In this document: positions 24,772 to 33,130 of the stretch, in pieces
Numbering within the stretch: the stretch's first letter is position 1
Layout of the letters: each line of letters begins with the position of its first letter
Notes under the pieces: model-generated
What the model saw: only the letters and a program-made list of their open reading frames with translations
What the model was told of the DNA's origin: nothing
Database searches by the model: none
Program-made: the position numbers and the translations under genes
Origin: Oscillospiraceae bacterium
GTDB lineage: Bacteria > Bacillota > Clostridia > Saccharofermentanales > Saccharofermentanaceae
Length of the DNA stretch: 64,000 nt
Assembly: GCA_902780785.1 (NCBI GenBank)
Contig: CACZGS010000013.1
Span: 55,237-119,236, forward strand
Direction: 5' to 3'

Positions 24772-26529
24772 ATGAGCAGCAATTCGAAAAGACACAGTTA
24801 CAAAGACCCTAAGTACAAGAACACGAATCCCGTAAAGATCATTCCCTTAGGCGGTATCGGCGAGATCGGCAAGAACATGACCGCTTTTGAATACAACAAC
24901 GACATAATAATCGTTGACTGCGGTATGAGCTTTCCTGAAGAAAACATGCCGGGCGTTGATTGCGTCATCCCTGATTTCACATACATCAGGCGCAATCACG
25001 AAAAGCTCAGGGGCATCGTCATTACGCATGGTCACGAGGACCACATCGGCGCACTCCCCTATTTCTTAAGGGAGTTCAAGTGCCCTGTCTTCGGTGGCAC
25101 GATGGCTATCGAGCTCATCAAGTTAAAGCTCCAGGACAAGAACGTCCCGATGGAAGGCTTGAAGCTCTCGACATGTAAAAACGGCGACATCATCCGCTTC
25201 GGCAACGCATTCTCCGTCGAATTCATCAGAGTCAACCACTCGATCGCAGACTCCTACGCGCTCTGCATCAACACGCCCGTCGGCCGCATCGTCCATTCCG
25301 GCGACTTCAAGATCGACTACACGCCGATCAACGGCAAGACCATCAACCTTCAGCGTCTGGGTGAGCTCGGCAAGGAAGGCGTTCTCATGTTCATGTGCGA
25401 ATCCACGAACGTCGAGATCGACGGCTTCTCGCCCTCCGAAAAGCATGTCGGTGAAGCGTTCTCGTCCCTCTTCCGCAAGGCTGAAGGCCGAATCATCGTC
25501 GCAACGTTCTCATCACACGTTCACAGAATGCAGCAGATCATAACAGCAGCCGAGAAATACGGCCGCCACGTCTGTCTCTCCGGCCGCTCGATGGTCCAGG
25601 TTTTCAACATCGCCAATCAGTTGGGCTACATCGACATCAAGCCCGACACACTGATCGACATCGATGCGATCGACAACTATCCCGACAACAAGATCGTAGT
25701 GCTCACGACAGGCTCACAGGCCGAGCCGATGAGTGCTCTTACACGTATGGCTTATTCTTCTCACCGTTCCGTCGACATCACGAAGGGCGATACGGTTATC
25801 ATCTCCGCTGACCCTATCCCGGGCAACGAGAAGCCTATCTACAGAGTCATCAACGAGCTCTACAAAAAGGGCGCGCACGTTATCTACCAGTCGCTGGCAG
25901 ACGTTCACGTCTCCGGCCACGCATACAGGGACGAGCTCATGATGCTCCACACCCTTATCAAGCCGCAGTTCTTCATCCCCGTTCACGGTGAATACCGCAT
26001 GCTCTGCCTCCACAAGGAAATGGCTGAGAGCCTCGGCATGAACGAAGACAACATCTGCATCCTCGAGAACGGCGCCGTATTGGAGCTCACTTCCGACGAA
26101 GCAAAGATCGCAGACCACGTTCCCGCAGCGCCCGTCCTGATCGACGGCACTGGCACGGTCGATGCTGACGACAGAGTACTCTCAGACAGAATCCACCTTT
26201 CTGAGGACGGCTGCCTCGCTATCGCGATCACGGTCGATGAAGAGACAGGCGACCTCGCCTGCTCCCCTGCCGTAAATTCCATCGGCTGCTTCGATGAAGA
26301 CGAGAACCAGGATGTCCTCTACGAGCTCATTTCCGACAAGGTCGACGATCTCTTAAAGCAGGCCAGCAACAAAGCCGGCAGCGTTGAAGCGTTCCTTCAG
26401 AAGCGCAACTTCAGAGAGCAGATCAAGAACTTCGTATACTCCAAGTCCGGCCGCCGCCCGATGATCATATTCAACATCAGTTATGTCGGCGGGTACAGCG
26501 ACGACGACACTTACTACGGGGACAGGTAA
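24772..26529 (+). CDS. rnj: Ribonuclease J (5'-3' exo/endoribonuclease)
   Basis: 585 residues. Metallo-beta-lactamase core with GGIGEIGKNM near 28, the metal motif THGHEDHIGALPY (about 85) and a second HxxH-type region with VHSGDFKID. The beta-CASP insertion follows (SHVHRMQQII, LSGRSM, LTTGSQAEPMSALTRMA), then the metal ligand H in QSLADVHVSGHA. The C-terminal domain is retained. It acts on mRNA decay and 5' maturation in Bacillota. A basic N-terminal extension (about 1-20) is present. The start at 24772 has an AAGGA site. It is convergent with relA; hairpin array B lies between. Confidence 0.95.
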   Translation: MSSNSKRHSYKDPKYKNTNPVKIIPLGGIGEIGKNMTAFEYNNDIIIVDCGMSFPEENMPGVDCVIPDFTYIRRNHEKLRGIVITHGHEDHIGALPYFLREFKCPVFGGTMAIELIKLKLQDKNVPMEGLKLSTCKNGDIIRFGNAFSVEFIRVNHSIADSYALCINTPVGRIVHSGDFKIDYTPINGKTINLQRLGELGKEGVLMFMCESTNVEIDGFSPSEKHVGEAFSSLFRKAEGRIIVATFSSHVHRMQQIITAAEKYGRHVCLSGRSMVQVFNIANQLGYIDIKPDTLIDIDAIDNYPDNKIVVLTTGSQAEPMSALTRMAYSSHRSVDITKGDTVIISADPIPGNEKPIYRVINELYKKGAHVIYQSLADVHVSGHAYRDELMMLHTLIKPQFFIPVHGEYRMLCLHKEMAESLGMNEDNICILENGAVLELTSDEAKIADHVPAAPVLIDGTGTVDADDRVLSDRIHLSEDGCLAIAITVDEETGDLACSPAVNSIGCFDEDENQDVLYELISDKVDDLLKQASNKAGSVEAFLQKRNFREQIKNFVYSKSGRRPMIIFNISYVGGYSDDDTYYGDR

Positions 26530-26573
26530 TTCAGCTTACTAATCTGCCGACTAATAAACTATCGACTAATAAC

Positions 26574-26758
26574 TTACGGACTAAAATGCGGAATAGCTTT
26601 TTTAGTCCGTAATTTTTTCAGAATGTGGCATCACTGAAGGCTGTATTTACGTACTAGTTTTCGAAAACAATAAATCAGTCCGTAAATCGTTGCAAAGAAC
26701 GCGAATTGCAGCGCACAAACTACGTACTAATCCGGGAAAATAGATTTTTAGTACGTAA
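26574..26758. repeat. Hairpin array B: three units of the same family as array A, period 73 bp
   Basis: Forward arms TTACGGACTAA, TTACGTACTAG and CTACGTACTAA start at 26574, 26647 and 26720. Each is paired, exactly 17 bases later, with an inverted arm at 26602, 26675 and 26748 (TTAGTCCGTAA, TCAGTCCGTAA, TTAGTACGTAA). Period 73 and 73. Loops resemble those of array A (TTTTCGAAAA in unit 2). Two degenerate arm-like stretches (CGACTAATA) precede unit 1. It fills 26530-26785 between the convergent rnj and relA genes, with no ordinary terminator seen. Confidence 0.92.
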
Positions 26759-26785
26759 AAGCTAAATCAGCCGGGTGCTTATTTA

Positions 26786-29380
26786 TCAGTTTCTGATTAC
26801 GTCAACTACGTCCTTAACGCGCAAAATCCTGTCGCATGTCCTGTCGAGCTGCTCTCTTCCCGAGATGTTGATCGTAACGAAGATGCGCGCTTCGGGGCCG
26901 TCTACAACAGTGTTGAGCTTGACGATGTTGATCTTCTCTTCGTTGATCTTATCGAGGACATCGATGAGAAGGCCGTTTCTGTCCATTGCGACTACAACGA
27001 GCTGGACGTCGTAGCTGGAGAACTTAGCCTTTGAGAGCCACCTTACGGCTACGAGGCGCTGGTACTTCTGCTCGTCCTTATCGGAGTTGCCGCGGTTCTT
27101 TATGATGTTAAGAATGTTCTTGCAGTTAACTTTGTGGATGCCGACGCCCTTTTCCTGAGTGACATAGCCGATGATCTCGTCGCCGAAGACAGGATGGCAG
27201 CACTTCGAAATGTGTGTTGCGATCGTATCAAGGCCGTTGACCACAACAGCGTCGTTGCTGTGAGCTCTTCTTGCGGCATCGGTCCTCGCGCTTCTGGAAG
27301 GCTTTGCATTGCCTGATGCGGCGGTCTGGAGGTCGACGCCTGTCTGGTGCGGATCGACGCTTAATGCATTGATCTTTGCGACATCGTAATCGACGACCTG
27401 CTTGGAGGTCTCCGGAGCCTTTGTTTTCGAGCTCTTGGAATTACGGGTCTGGTCAGCTTTGCCGAGTTCGATCGGGAGCTCGTTCGGGCTGTATGCGACG
27501 TTGCCGTCAGCGGTTACACGGTAGCCCAGAGCGCGGCGCTCCTCTTCACTGATATTTCTGATGTAATCGTCACGCAGACGTGAGAAGACCTTGCTTACGC
27601 TGATGGAACCGTAGCCCAATGCAGCGAACATGTCATCGAGATTCTGGAAGTTGTTGCGCTTCAAGATGATCTCAATTGACTTGTGCATAAGGAGCTTTGC
27701 GGGATCGAAGCCGTTACGCGTGATCTCGTTCGTCAAAAGCTCACGGCCTGTCGTGATGTTGTCGGCACGTGCTTCGCGCTTGAACCAGGAATTGATCTTG
27801 GACTTTGCGTTAGCGGTGCGCGCAATCGCAACCCAGTCGCGTGAAGGGCCCTTAACGAGCTTTGCGGAAGACTGGATCTCAACGATGTCGCTGTTCTTAA
27901 GCTCATAAGACAACGGCACGATACGGCCGTTGACCTTGGCGCCGTGCATGTGATTGCCGATGCCCGAGTGGATCGCATAAGCAAAGTCGATAGGACAGGA
28001 TCCCTTAGGGAGCTTGATGACTTCGTGCTTAGGCGTGTAAACGAAGATCTCGTCCGGAGCGATGTTCATCTTGAACGCTTCCATGAACTCGCCTGAGTCG
28101 GTAAGTTCGTTCTGCGAATCGATGATCTGGCGCATCTCGTTGATCTTCGTGTCGTATCTGTCAGCCTTGAATTCCTGTGAATTGCCGGCTTCTTTGTAAT
28201 GCCAGTGTGCAGCGATACCGAACTCCGCGATCTGGTGCATCGCGAACGTTCTTATCTGCACTTCGAAAGGCGTGCCCGTGTGGCTTACGACAGTCGTGTG
28301 GATCGACTGGTACTTGTTCTCCTTAGGCATCGCGATATAGTCCTTGAAACGGCCCGGAACGTGCTGGTACATCTCGTGGATAATACCTAATACCTGATAG
28401 CACTCGATGACTTCGTCAACAATAATACGGCACGCGAAAAGGTCATAGATCTCATCGATCGTCTTGCCCTTCTCGTGCATCTTCTTGTAAATGCTGTAGA
28501 AGTGCTTCGGACGGCCTTCAATGTCGTAATGAACGATGCCGTTCTCCTCAAGCTTTCCGCGGATCTCGGAGACAACGTCTTCCATGAAGTCTTCTCTCTG
28601 CGCGCGGTTGCCGTTAACGAGCTTTACGAGCTCATAGTAATCGTCCGGATGCAGATATCTTAAGCAGAGGTCTTCGAGCTCCCACTTGATCTTATAGATA
28701 CCGAATCTGCCTGCGAAAGGAACATAGATATCGAGCGTCTCCTGAGCCTTTTCGATCTGCTTCTCGGGGCTCATGGACTTCAACGTTCTCATGTTGTGCA
28801 GACGGTCAGCGAGCTTGATGAAGATGACTCTGATGTCGTCAGTCAGCGCGATGAACATTTTTCGAACATTGGAAGCCTGGATATCGACTTTGGAATTATA
28901 AACAACATTATCAAGGCTCAGATTGAGCTTAGTGACGCCGTCAACGAGGCTGCAGACGACAGGTCCGAACTTCTCCGTGACCATAGCGTCATCGACGATC
29001 GTATCTTCTATGGTGTCGTGAAGGAGCGCTGCCTCGATCGTAGCGGAGTCAACCTTAAGGTCAGCAAGGATCAATGCAACAGCGACAGGGTGCGTAATAT
29101 AGGGCTCGCCCGTCTTACGCTTCTGGTTGCGGTGCGCCTTGAATGCGAAGATAAATGCCTTCTCCATCTCGGCATTGTCCTCTTCGATATCCTTCTCATC
29201 GAGATTTGCGGCTCTTGCGTACTCGTCGTAGAGCTTCAATATTTCCTGGAATTTCTCTTCCAGTTCCGAAGGGATCTCGGGCTTTATACTGTCGTCCTGA
29301 AGATAAGCGCGTTCGGCCTCAGCCTGCACTTCCTCTTCGGTTACGGCATTAAATTCTTTGTCATTCTTGCCCTTAGTCAC
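26786..29380 (-). CDS. rel: RelA/SpoT bifunctional (p)ppGpp synthetase/hydrolase
   Basis: 864 residues. HD hydrolase domain (about 65-195; HRNQKRKTGEPYITHPVAVA and HDTIEDT), synthetase domain (about 240-350; PKHFYSIYKKM and YQSIHTTVV), TGS domain (about 430-490; FVYTPKHEVIKLPKGSCPIDFAYA), zinc-finger/CC region (CCHPVFGDEIIGYVT) and C-terminal ACT domain (about 790-864). It makes and degrades (p)ppGpp in response to amino acid starvation. The start is the GTG at 29380, with AGGAG eight bases before; the recJ stop overlaps it (GTGACTAA), so the two genes are coupled. Confidence 0.95.
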   Translation of the reverse strand: MTKGKNDKEFNAVTEEEVQAEAERAYLQDDSIKPEIPSELEEKFQEILKLYDEYARAANLDEKDIEEDNAEMEKAFIFAFKAHRNQKRKTGEPYITHPVAVALILADLKVDSATIEAALLHDTIEDTIVDDAMVTEKFGPVVCSLVDGVTKLNLSLDNVVYNSKVDIQASNVRKMFIALTDDIRVIFIKLADRLHNMRTLKSMSPEKQIEKAQETLDIYVPFAGRFGIYKIKWELEDLCLRYLHPDDYYELVKLVNGNRAQREDFMEDVVSEIRGKLEENGIVHYDIEGRPKHFYSIYKKMHEKGKTIDEIYDLFACRIIVDEVIECYQVLGIIHEMYQHVPGRFKDYIAMPKENKYQSIHTTVVSHTGTPFEVQIRTFAMHQIAEFGIAAHWHYKEAGNSQEFKADRYDTKINEMRQIIDSQNELTDSGEFMEAFKMNIAPDEIFVYTPKHEVIKLPKGSCPIDFAYAIHSGIGNHMHGAKVNGRIVPLSYELKNSDIVEIQSSAKLVKGPSRDWVAIARTANAKSKINSWFKREARADNITTGRELLTNEITRNGFDPAKLLMHKSIEIILKRNNFQNLDDMFAALGYGSISVSKVFSRLRDDYIRNISEEERRALGYRVTADGNVAYSPNELPIELGKADQTRNSKSSKTKAPETSKQVVDYDVAKINALSVDPHQTGVDLQTAASGNAKPSRSARTDAARRAHSNDAVVVNGLDTIATHISKCCHPVFGDEIIGYVTQEKGVGIHKVNCKNILNIIKNRGNSDKDEQKYQRLVAVRWLSKAKFSSYDVQLVVVAMDRNGLLIDVLDKINEEKINIVKLNTVVDGPEARIFVTINISGREQLDRTCDRILRVKDVVDVIRN

Positions 29381-31514
29381 CTTGTATTCTCCTATAAACC
29401 TCAGAATCACTGAGTTTTACTTTGTCACCCGTCCTTAAGATGTTAAAGCACACTCTCATGGGCTTTATCGTTCTTAAGCGTATCAGCCTGCAGTCAGCGA
29501 AAACCTCAAGGCAGCGCTTCAGCTGGAACGGAGTCACCGATACATCATAATTGTTAGTTACCAATCTTGCAAGGAGGTCAAGATCGACCGTCGACATGGC
29601 CGTGCCTCCGAAACGCTCGATAGCCTTATAACAAGCGCCATACTGCTCCGATGTCGGTCTCATCTGGCCCCTGATATCTTCGCCGGGAGCCATTTTCGCG
29701 ATCTGATCCATCGCAAGTCCGCTCGTATAAAGCTTTTCCGCAATATCCGCCTTCTGCCACATGAAGCCTTGCGCCTTCTCAGGCCTTATGTCCTCTAAGT
29801 GCAGGCTCAGCGATGTCTCGCCCCTGTAGCAGTATTCGTTCAATGTATAAGCGATATCGATCTTGTCGCCCGCTCTCAGGATGTTGAAATAATCACCCAT
29901 TCCAAAGCCGACCGCAGAAAGGCTCACCTTGCCTTCCGCATCAGTCAGGTCAAGCCTGATATGCGCACCCTGGCTCATCTGCGCAATACCCGAAATAACA
30001 AGCCCCTTGGTAACGAATACCGGCTTGGGATTGCCGATTCCGAAAGGTCTCAGCTTGCTTACCTCATAGTAAGCATCGAAGTCCAGTCCCTTAGGCGCGA
30101 TCTCGCACTCCGCATTGATAGCATCCTCTTCCGATTCCTCACCGGACTGTCCCTTCTCTTCATAGATCTTGGCAGACTCAGCTTCGAGCGCTTCCATGAA
30201 CGCGCCCATCTCAGTCTTCCTTACGAGAAGTCCTGCCGCCTTCTTATGTCCTCCGAAATTAACGAGCTTATCGGATATCCTCTCCAAACACTCATAAAGA
30301 TCGAAGTCACCAAAGGCTCTTCCCGAACCCTTAGCGCACCCCGGCTCAGTCGAATCATCCGTAAATACGAGCGCCGATCTTCCGTAGAACTGCGACAGCT
30401 TGCCCGCAACGATTCCCAGCACGCCCTGGTGCCAGTCCTTGCCGTAAACAACGATAGGACCGCAGGTGTTTGTGAGCGACCATCTGTCGGGCCTTGTGGG
30501 GCTCTCCAACTGCGCTCTTGCCTCATCGAAAACCTTAGCCTCGATCTCCTTACGCTCATCATTCTGTCTCGTAAGGTCCTGCGCGGCATTCTTTGCTTCC
30601 GTCGGGTTGTTTTCGAGGAACAGCTTCAAAGCATCAGCCGAATCATAAAGCCTTCCCGCAGCATTGATCCTCGGCACGAAATTAAACGAGATAAATGTCT
30701 CATCCAAAGTCTTGCCGGGCGCCAAAAGCATCTCATTCATAACGCCTACGCCGACATTGGAAGGATTCTTCATGCTCTTAAAAGCACGCTTGATGATAGT
30801 TCTGTTCTCATTCGTAACGGACACCAGGTCAGCGATCGTCGCAAGTCCCGCAAGCTCAACAGCCTGTCGCCAGATATTGCCCGTGACCTTGTATCGTCCG
30901 TCCTTGCCCAAAGCCTCAACGAGCTTGAGCGCTACACCCGCGCCGCAAAGATCGATGAAAGGATAAGTGTTGTCAGGCCTTTTCGCGCAGATAACACAGT
31001 CAGCCGGCGGCAGTTCGTCCTTAACGTTGTGGTGGTCAGTAACGATAACCTTGATACCGCGGTTCTTAAGCTCCTGCACCGTATCGACATTGGTAACGCC
31101 GCAGTCAACCGTAATGACAAGATCCGGGTTCTTCTCGATAACCTTGTCCATGATCTTCTCAGTAAGCCCGTAGCCGTGCTCAGACCTGTGCGGAACGATG
31201 TAATAAACCTTAACTTGATGGCTCCTGAAATACCTTACCAGGATCGAAGTAGCCGTAACGCCGTCGCAATCGTAATCGCCGTAAACAAGGATCTTACCGT
31301 GGCGGTCCATCGTCTCATTGATGATGTTTACAGCTTTCCGCATGTCATTATAAAGGAACGGATCGTGCCAGATACCGTCATCCTCAGACAAAAACTGCTC
31401 TACTGATTGTCCTTCGGTTATACCGCGATTCTTAAGCAAAACATTAAGGAGCGTATCGGCATCCTCTACTTTTTGGGATGCCGATAAGCGCCAGTTCTTA
31501 CCGGTCAATAACAT
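29373..31514 (-). CDS. recJ: Single-stranded-DNA-specific exonuclease RecJ
   Basis: 713 residues. DHH motifs I-IV: VYGDYDCDGVTATSIL, TVDCGVTNV, VTDHHNVKDE and a DLVS segment. The DHHA1 domain follows with FGGHKKAAGL, then an OB-fold. The C-terminal extension of about 140 residues, beyond the E. coli length, is typical of Bacillota RecJ. It resects 5' ends in recombination and mismatch repair. The promoter is at 31548-31576; a TTGAGACT motif lies immediately upstream of the ATG and no clear ribosome site is visible, which is unusual. Confidence 0.95.
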   Translation of the reverse strand: MLLTGKNWRLSASQKVEDADTLLNVLLKNRGITEGQSVEQFLSEDDGIWHDPFLYNDMRKAVNIINETMDRHGKILVYGDYDCDGVTATSILVRYFRSHQVKVYYIVPHRSEHGYGLTEKIMDKVIEKNPDLVITVDCGVTNVDTVQELKNRGIKVIVTDHHNVKDELPPADCVICAKRPDNTYPFIDLCGAGVALKLVEALGKDGRYKVTGNIWRQAVELAGLATIADLVSVTNENRTIIKRAFKSMKNPSNVGVGVMNEMLLAPGKTLDETFISFNFVPRINAAGRLYDSADALKLFLENNPTEAKNAAQDLTRQNDERKEIEAKVFDEARAQLESPTRPDRWSLTNTCGPIVVYGKDWHQGVLGIVAGKLSQFYGRSALVFTDDSTEPGCAKGSGRAFGDFDLYECLERISDKLVNFGGHKKAAGLLVRKTEMGAFMEALEAESAKIYEEKGQSGEESEEDAINAECEIAPKGLDFDAYYEVSKLRPFGIGNPKPVFVTKGLVISGIAQMSQGAHIRLDLTDAEGKVSLSAVGFGMGDYFNILRAGDKIDIAYTLNEYCYRGETSLSLHLEDIRPEKAQGFMWQKADIAEKLYTSGLAMDQIAKMAPGEDIRGQMRPTSEQYGACYKAIERFGGTAMSTVDLDLLARLVTNNYDVSVTPFQLKRCLEVFADCRLIRLRTIKPMRVCFNILRTGDKVKLSDSEVYRRIQGD

Positions 31515-31520
31515 AAAACT

Positions 31521-31632
31521 AGTCTCAACTTTATCTTTATTGACTTTATTATAGCCGAATTGCCATAAGTTTACAAAGGAACGTGAGGTTTGATGTTGAG
31601 ACCAGTCTCAATCTTTGGTTTGTCAGTCTCAA
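31521..31632. repeat. AGTCTCAA repeats and a palindrome around the recJ promoter
   Basis: AGTCTCAA occurs at 31521-31528, 31604-31611 and 31625-31632. The middle copy is half of the palindrome TTGAGAC-CA-GTCTCAA (31596-31611). The first copy lies between the recJ promoter and its ATG, the other two upstream of it. It may be an operator; the binding protein is unknown. Confidence 0.65.
31548..31576 (-). promoter_or_regulatory. recJ promoter
   Basis: TTGTAA (31571-31576) and TATAAT (31548-31553) with 17 bases between, on the minus strand, 33 bases from the recJ ATG. Confidence 0.8.
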
Positions 31633-31714
31633 TCTGCGCGAAAAGGGTTGAAGTATGGGCTCGAACCCTATAAATTTTGATTATTCACATCCGATCGATC
31701 TTAGTCAAAATCGG

Positions 31715-31906
31715 ACCTACAGACATTTTGATTAATAACTGCTTATTTGTCGGTAGGTTTTGGCCCTAAAAGTGTACCTGAACCCAAAACCTACAGACAT
31801 TTTCGATAATATTTGGATTTTTATATGTAGGTTCGTTCAATAATCATCGATTTTTTCTAAAAACCTACAGACAGAATCTTCAATAATCGCATTTTTGTCT
31901 GTCATC
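31715..31906. repeat. Hairpin array C: three units, different arm sequence, period 74 bp
   Basis: Forward arms ACCTACAGACA start at 31715, 31789 and 31863. Inverted arms start at 31748 (TGTCGGTAGGT), 31822 (TATATGTAGGT) and 31896 (TGTCTGTCATC), each after exactly 22 bases. The period is 74 and 74 bases. The arm is unrelated to arrays A and B, but the period is nearly the same. It lies between recJ (divergent) and the next gene, ending 24 bases before its ATG. The 31633-31714 stretch also holds two six-base stems (AGGGTT...AACCCT; TCCGAT...ATCGGA). Confidence 0.85.
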
Positions 31907-31930
31907 ACATAATTAAAAGGAGCCTATGCT

Positions 31931-32734
31931 ATGTTTAAATCAATCACGGTATTGGAGGAACTGATTCTTCTTAATAAATCACTCGAAAAACGTATAGAAG
32001 CTATTAAGAGACGCAACATGAATGCACCAGAAGGCTCTTTGCGCATAATTAACAAGTGGAATAAGTATCAGTACTATCACAGGATCAACCCTAGCGAAAA
32101 CATGGGTAAGTACATTCCCCATAAAGACCGCCCACTCGCCGTCCGGCTCGCGCAAAAGGACTACGATAAAAAGCTGCTCGAAGCGCTAACAAGCCAGCAA
32201 AAGGCAATAGAAAAGTTCATAAAAGACTACGACCCGGACGCGGCGGTTCAGGTTTACGAGAAGCTCAGCGCGCCCAGGAAAGAGCTGGTTACGCCGGAGT
32301 TTTTGAGCGATGAGGAGTTCATCAGGCAGTTTTTGAGCGAGCCTTATACAAGGCTTGGGTTCAAGGATACTGATCCGGATTTCTATACGGACAATGGTGA
32401 GCGTGTGAGGTCGAAGTCGGAGATACTGATCGCGAATGCGCTGCTGAGGAATAAGGTGCCGTACCTTTGCGAATTCCCGGTATACGATAATGGCGTGATA
32501 TTTGCGGCGCCGGACTTCAAGTGTCTGAACGTGAGGCTGCGCAAGATTTTCTATTGGGAGCATTTGGGCAAGCTCGGAGATCAGGATTATGTGAATCGGA
32601 ATGCCAATAAGTTCGAAAAGTACACGCTCTCAAAGGATTTCGATGAATCAAGCCTGATACTGACTTTCGAGACGGAAAACCACCCTCTAAATACAAAGGT
32701 TATTGAGGAGAAGATCAGCAGGTACCTGCTGTAG
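31931..32734 (+). CDS. Unknown protein, possible PD-(D/E)XK nuclease fold
   Basis: 267 residues. The N-terminal half is helical and charged. Near residues 160-210 a run SKSEILIANALLRN, then VPYLCEFPVYDN, FAAPDF and KIFYWEHLG has the order of acidic residues seen in PD-(D/E)XK restriction-endonuclease-like folds: Glu after SKS, Asp in APDF, Glu in YWEH. No canonical lysine is confirmed, so the call is tentative. The start has AAGGAG eight bases upstream. It follows hairpin array C and precedes the rpsU terminator. It has no operon partner. Confidence 0.6.
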   Translation: MFKSITVLEELILLNKSLEKRIEAIKRRNMNAPEGSLRIINKWNKYQYYHRINPSENMGKYIPHKDRPLAVRLAQKDYDKKLLEALTSQQKAIEKFIKDYDPDAAVQVYEKLSAPRKELVTPEFLSDEEFIRQFLSEPYTRLGFKDTDPDFYTDNGERVRSKSEILIANALLRNKVPYLCEFPVYDNGVIFAAPDFKCLNVRLRKIFYWEHLGKLGDQDYVNRNANKFEKYTLSKDFDESSLILTFETENHPLNTKVIEEKISRYLL

Positions 32735-32773
32735 AAGAACTTACAAAGTAAAAGAGGTTGCCCGTTTGGACAA

Positions 32774-32800
32774 CAAAAAGGCCACCTTTTCAGGTGGCCT
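32774..32800 (-). terminator. rpsU terminator
   Basis: AGGCCACC and GGTGGCCT pair around six bases; on the minus strand TTTTTGTTG follows. It lies between the S21 gene and the convergent unknown gene. Confidence 0.85.
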
Positions 32801-32813
32801 CGTTTAAGTCTTA

Positions 32814-32987
32814 TTAATGCTTTCTCTTACGAGCTGCTTCAGACTTCTTCTTTCTCTTTACAGAAGGCTTCTCGTAATGTTCTCTCTTACGAACTTCTGC
32901 AAGAACGCCTGACTTTGCGCAAGAACGCTTAAATCTGCGAAGTGCACTGTCAAGGGACTCGCCTTCCTTAACTTTAATCTCAGACAT
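32814..32987 (-). CDS. rpsU: 30S ribosomal protein S21
   Basis: 57 residues, the family's usual size. The N-terminus [20 protein letters not shown] and the basic tail [13 protein letters not shown] are diagnostic. The start at 32987 follows an AGAGGGGGGAT site; a longer upstream frame is not supported. The promoter at 33028-33056 is a strong consensus. S21 sits on the 30S platform, acting in initiation. It is not in an operon with gatB/yqeY here. Confidence 0.95.
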   Translation of the reverse strand: MSEIKVKEGESLDSALRRFKRSCAKSGVLAEVRKREHYEKPSVKRKKKSEAARKRKH

Positions 32988-33027
32988 CTTTATCCCCCCT
33001 CTCTTCGCGTGGATTTCAAACTCGCAT

Positions 33028-33056
33028 ATTATATAGGACGACTGCCGATAAGTCAA
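33028..33056 (-). promoter_or_regulatory. rpsU promoter
   Basis: TTGACT (33051-33056), 17 bases, TATAAT (33028-33033), 41 bases upstream of the rpsU ATG. This is the strongest consensus promoter I found here. Confidence 0.85.
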
Positions 33057-33130
33057 ACATTATGAGCGGAGCGCTGAGCCAGCCGTCCGGCGCCGCCGGC
33101 CAAACATCGTCAAGCCAACGCTAAATCCCG

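Noticed and set aside
29799..31406. Long open frame on the plus strand opposite recJ (535 codons)
   Set aside because: recJ on the minus strand has all family motifs; the opposite frame has no recognisable domain or ribosome site and mirrors its codon bias.
33057..33130. GC-rich block (GCCGTCCGGCGCCGCCGGCC) as a possible terminator or insertion remnant
   Set aside because: Arms are imperfect and no T-run or flanking repeat is seen; too short to interpret.
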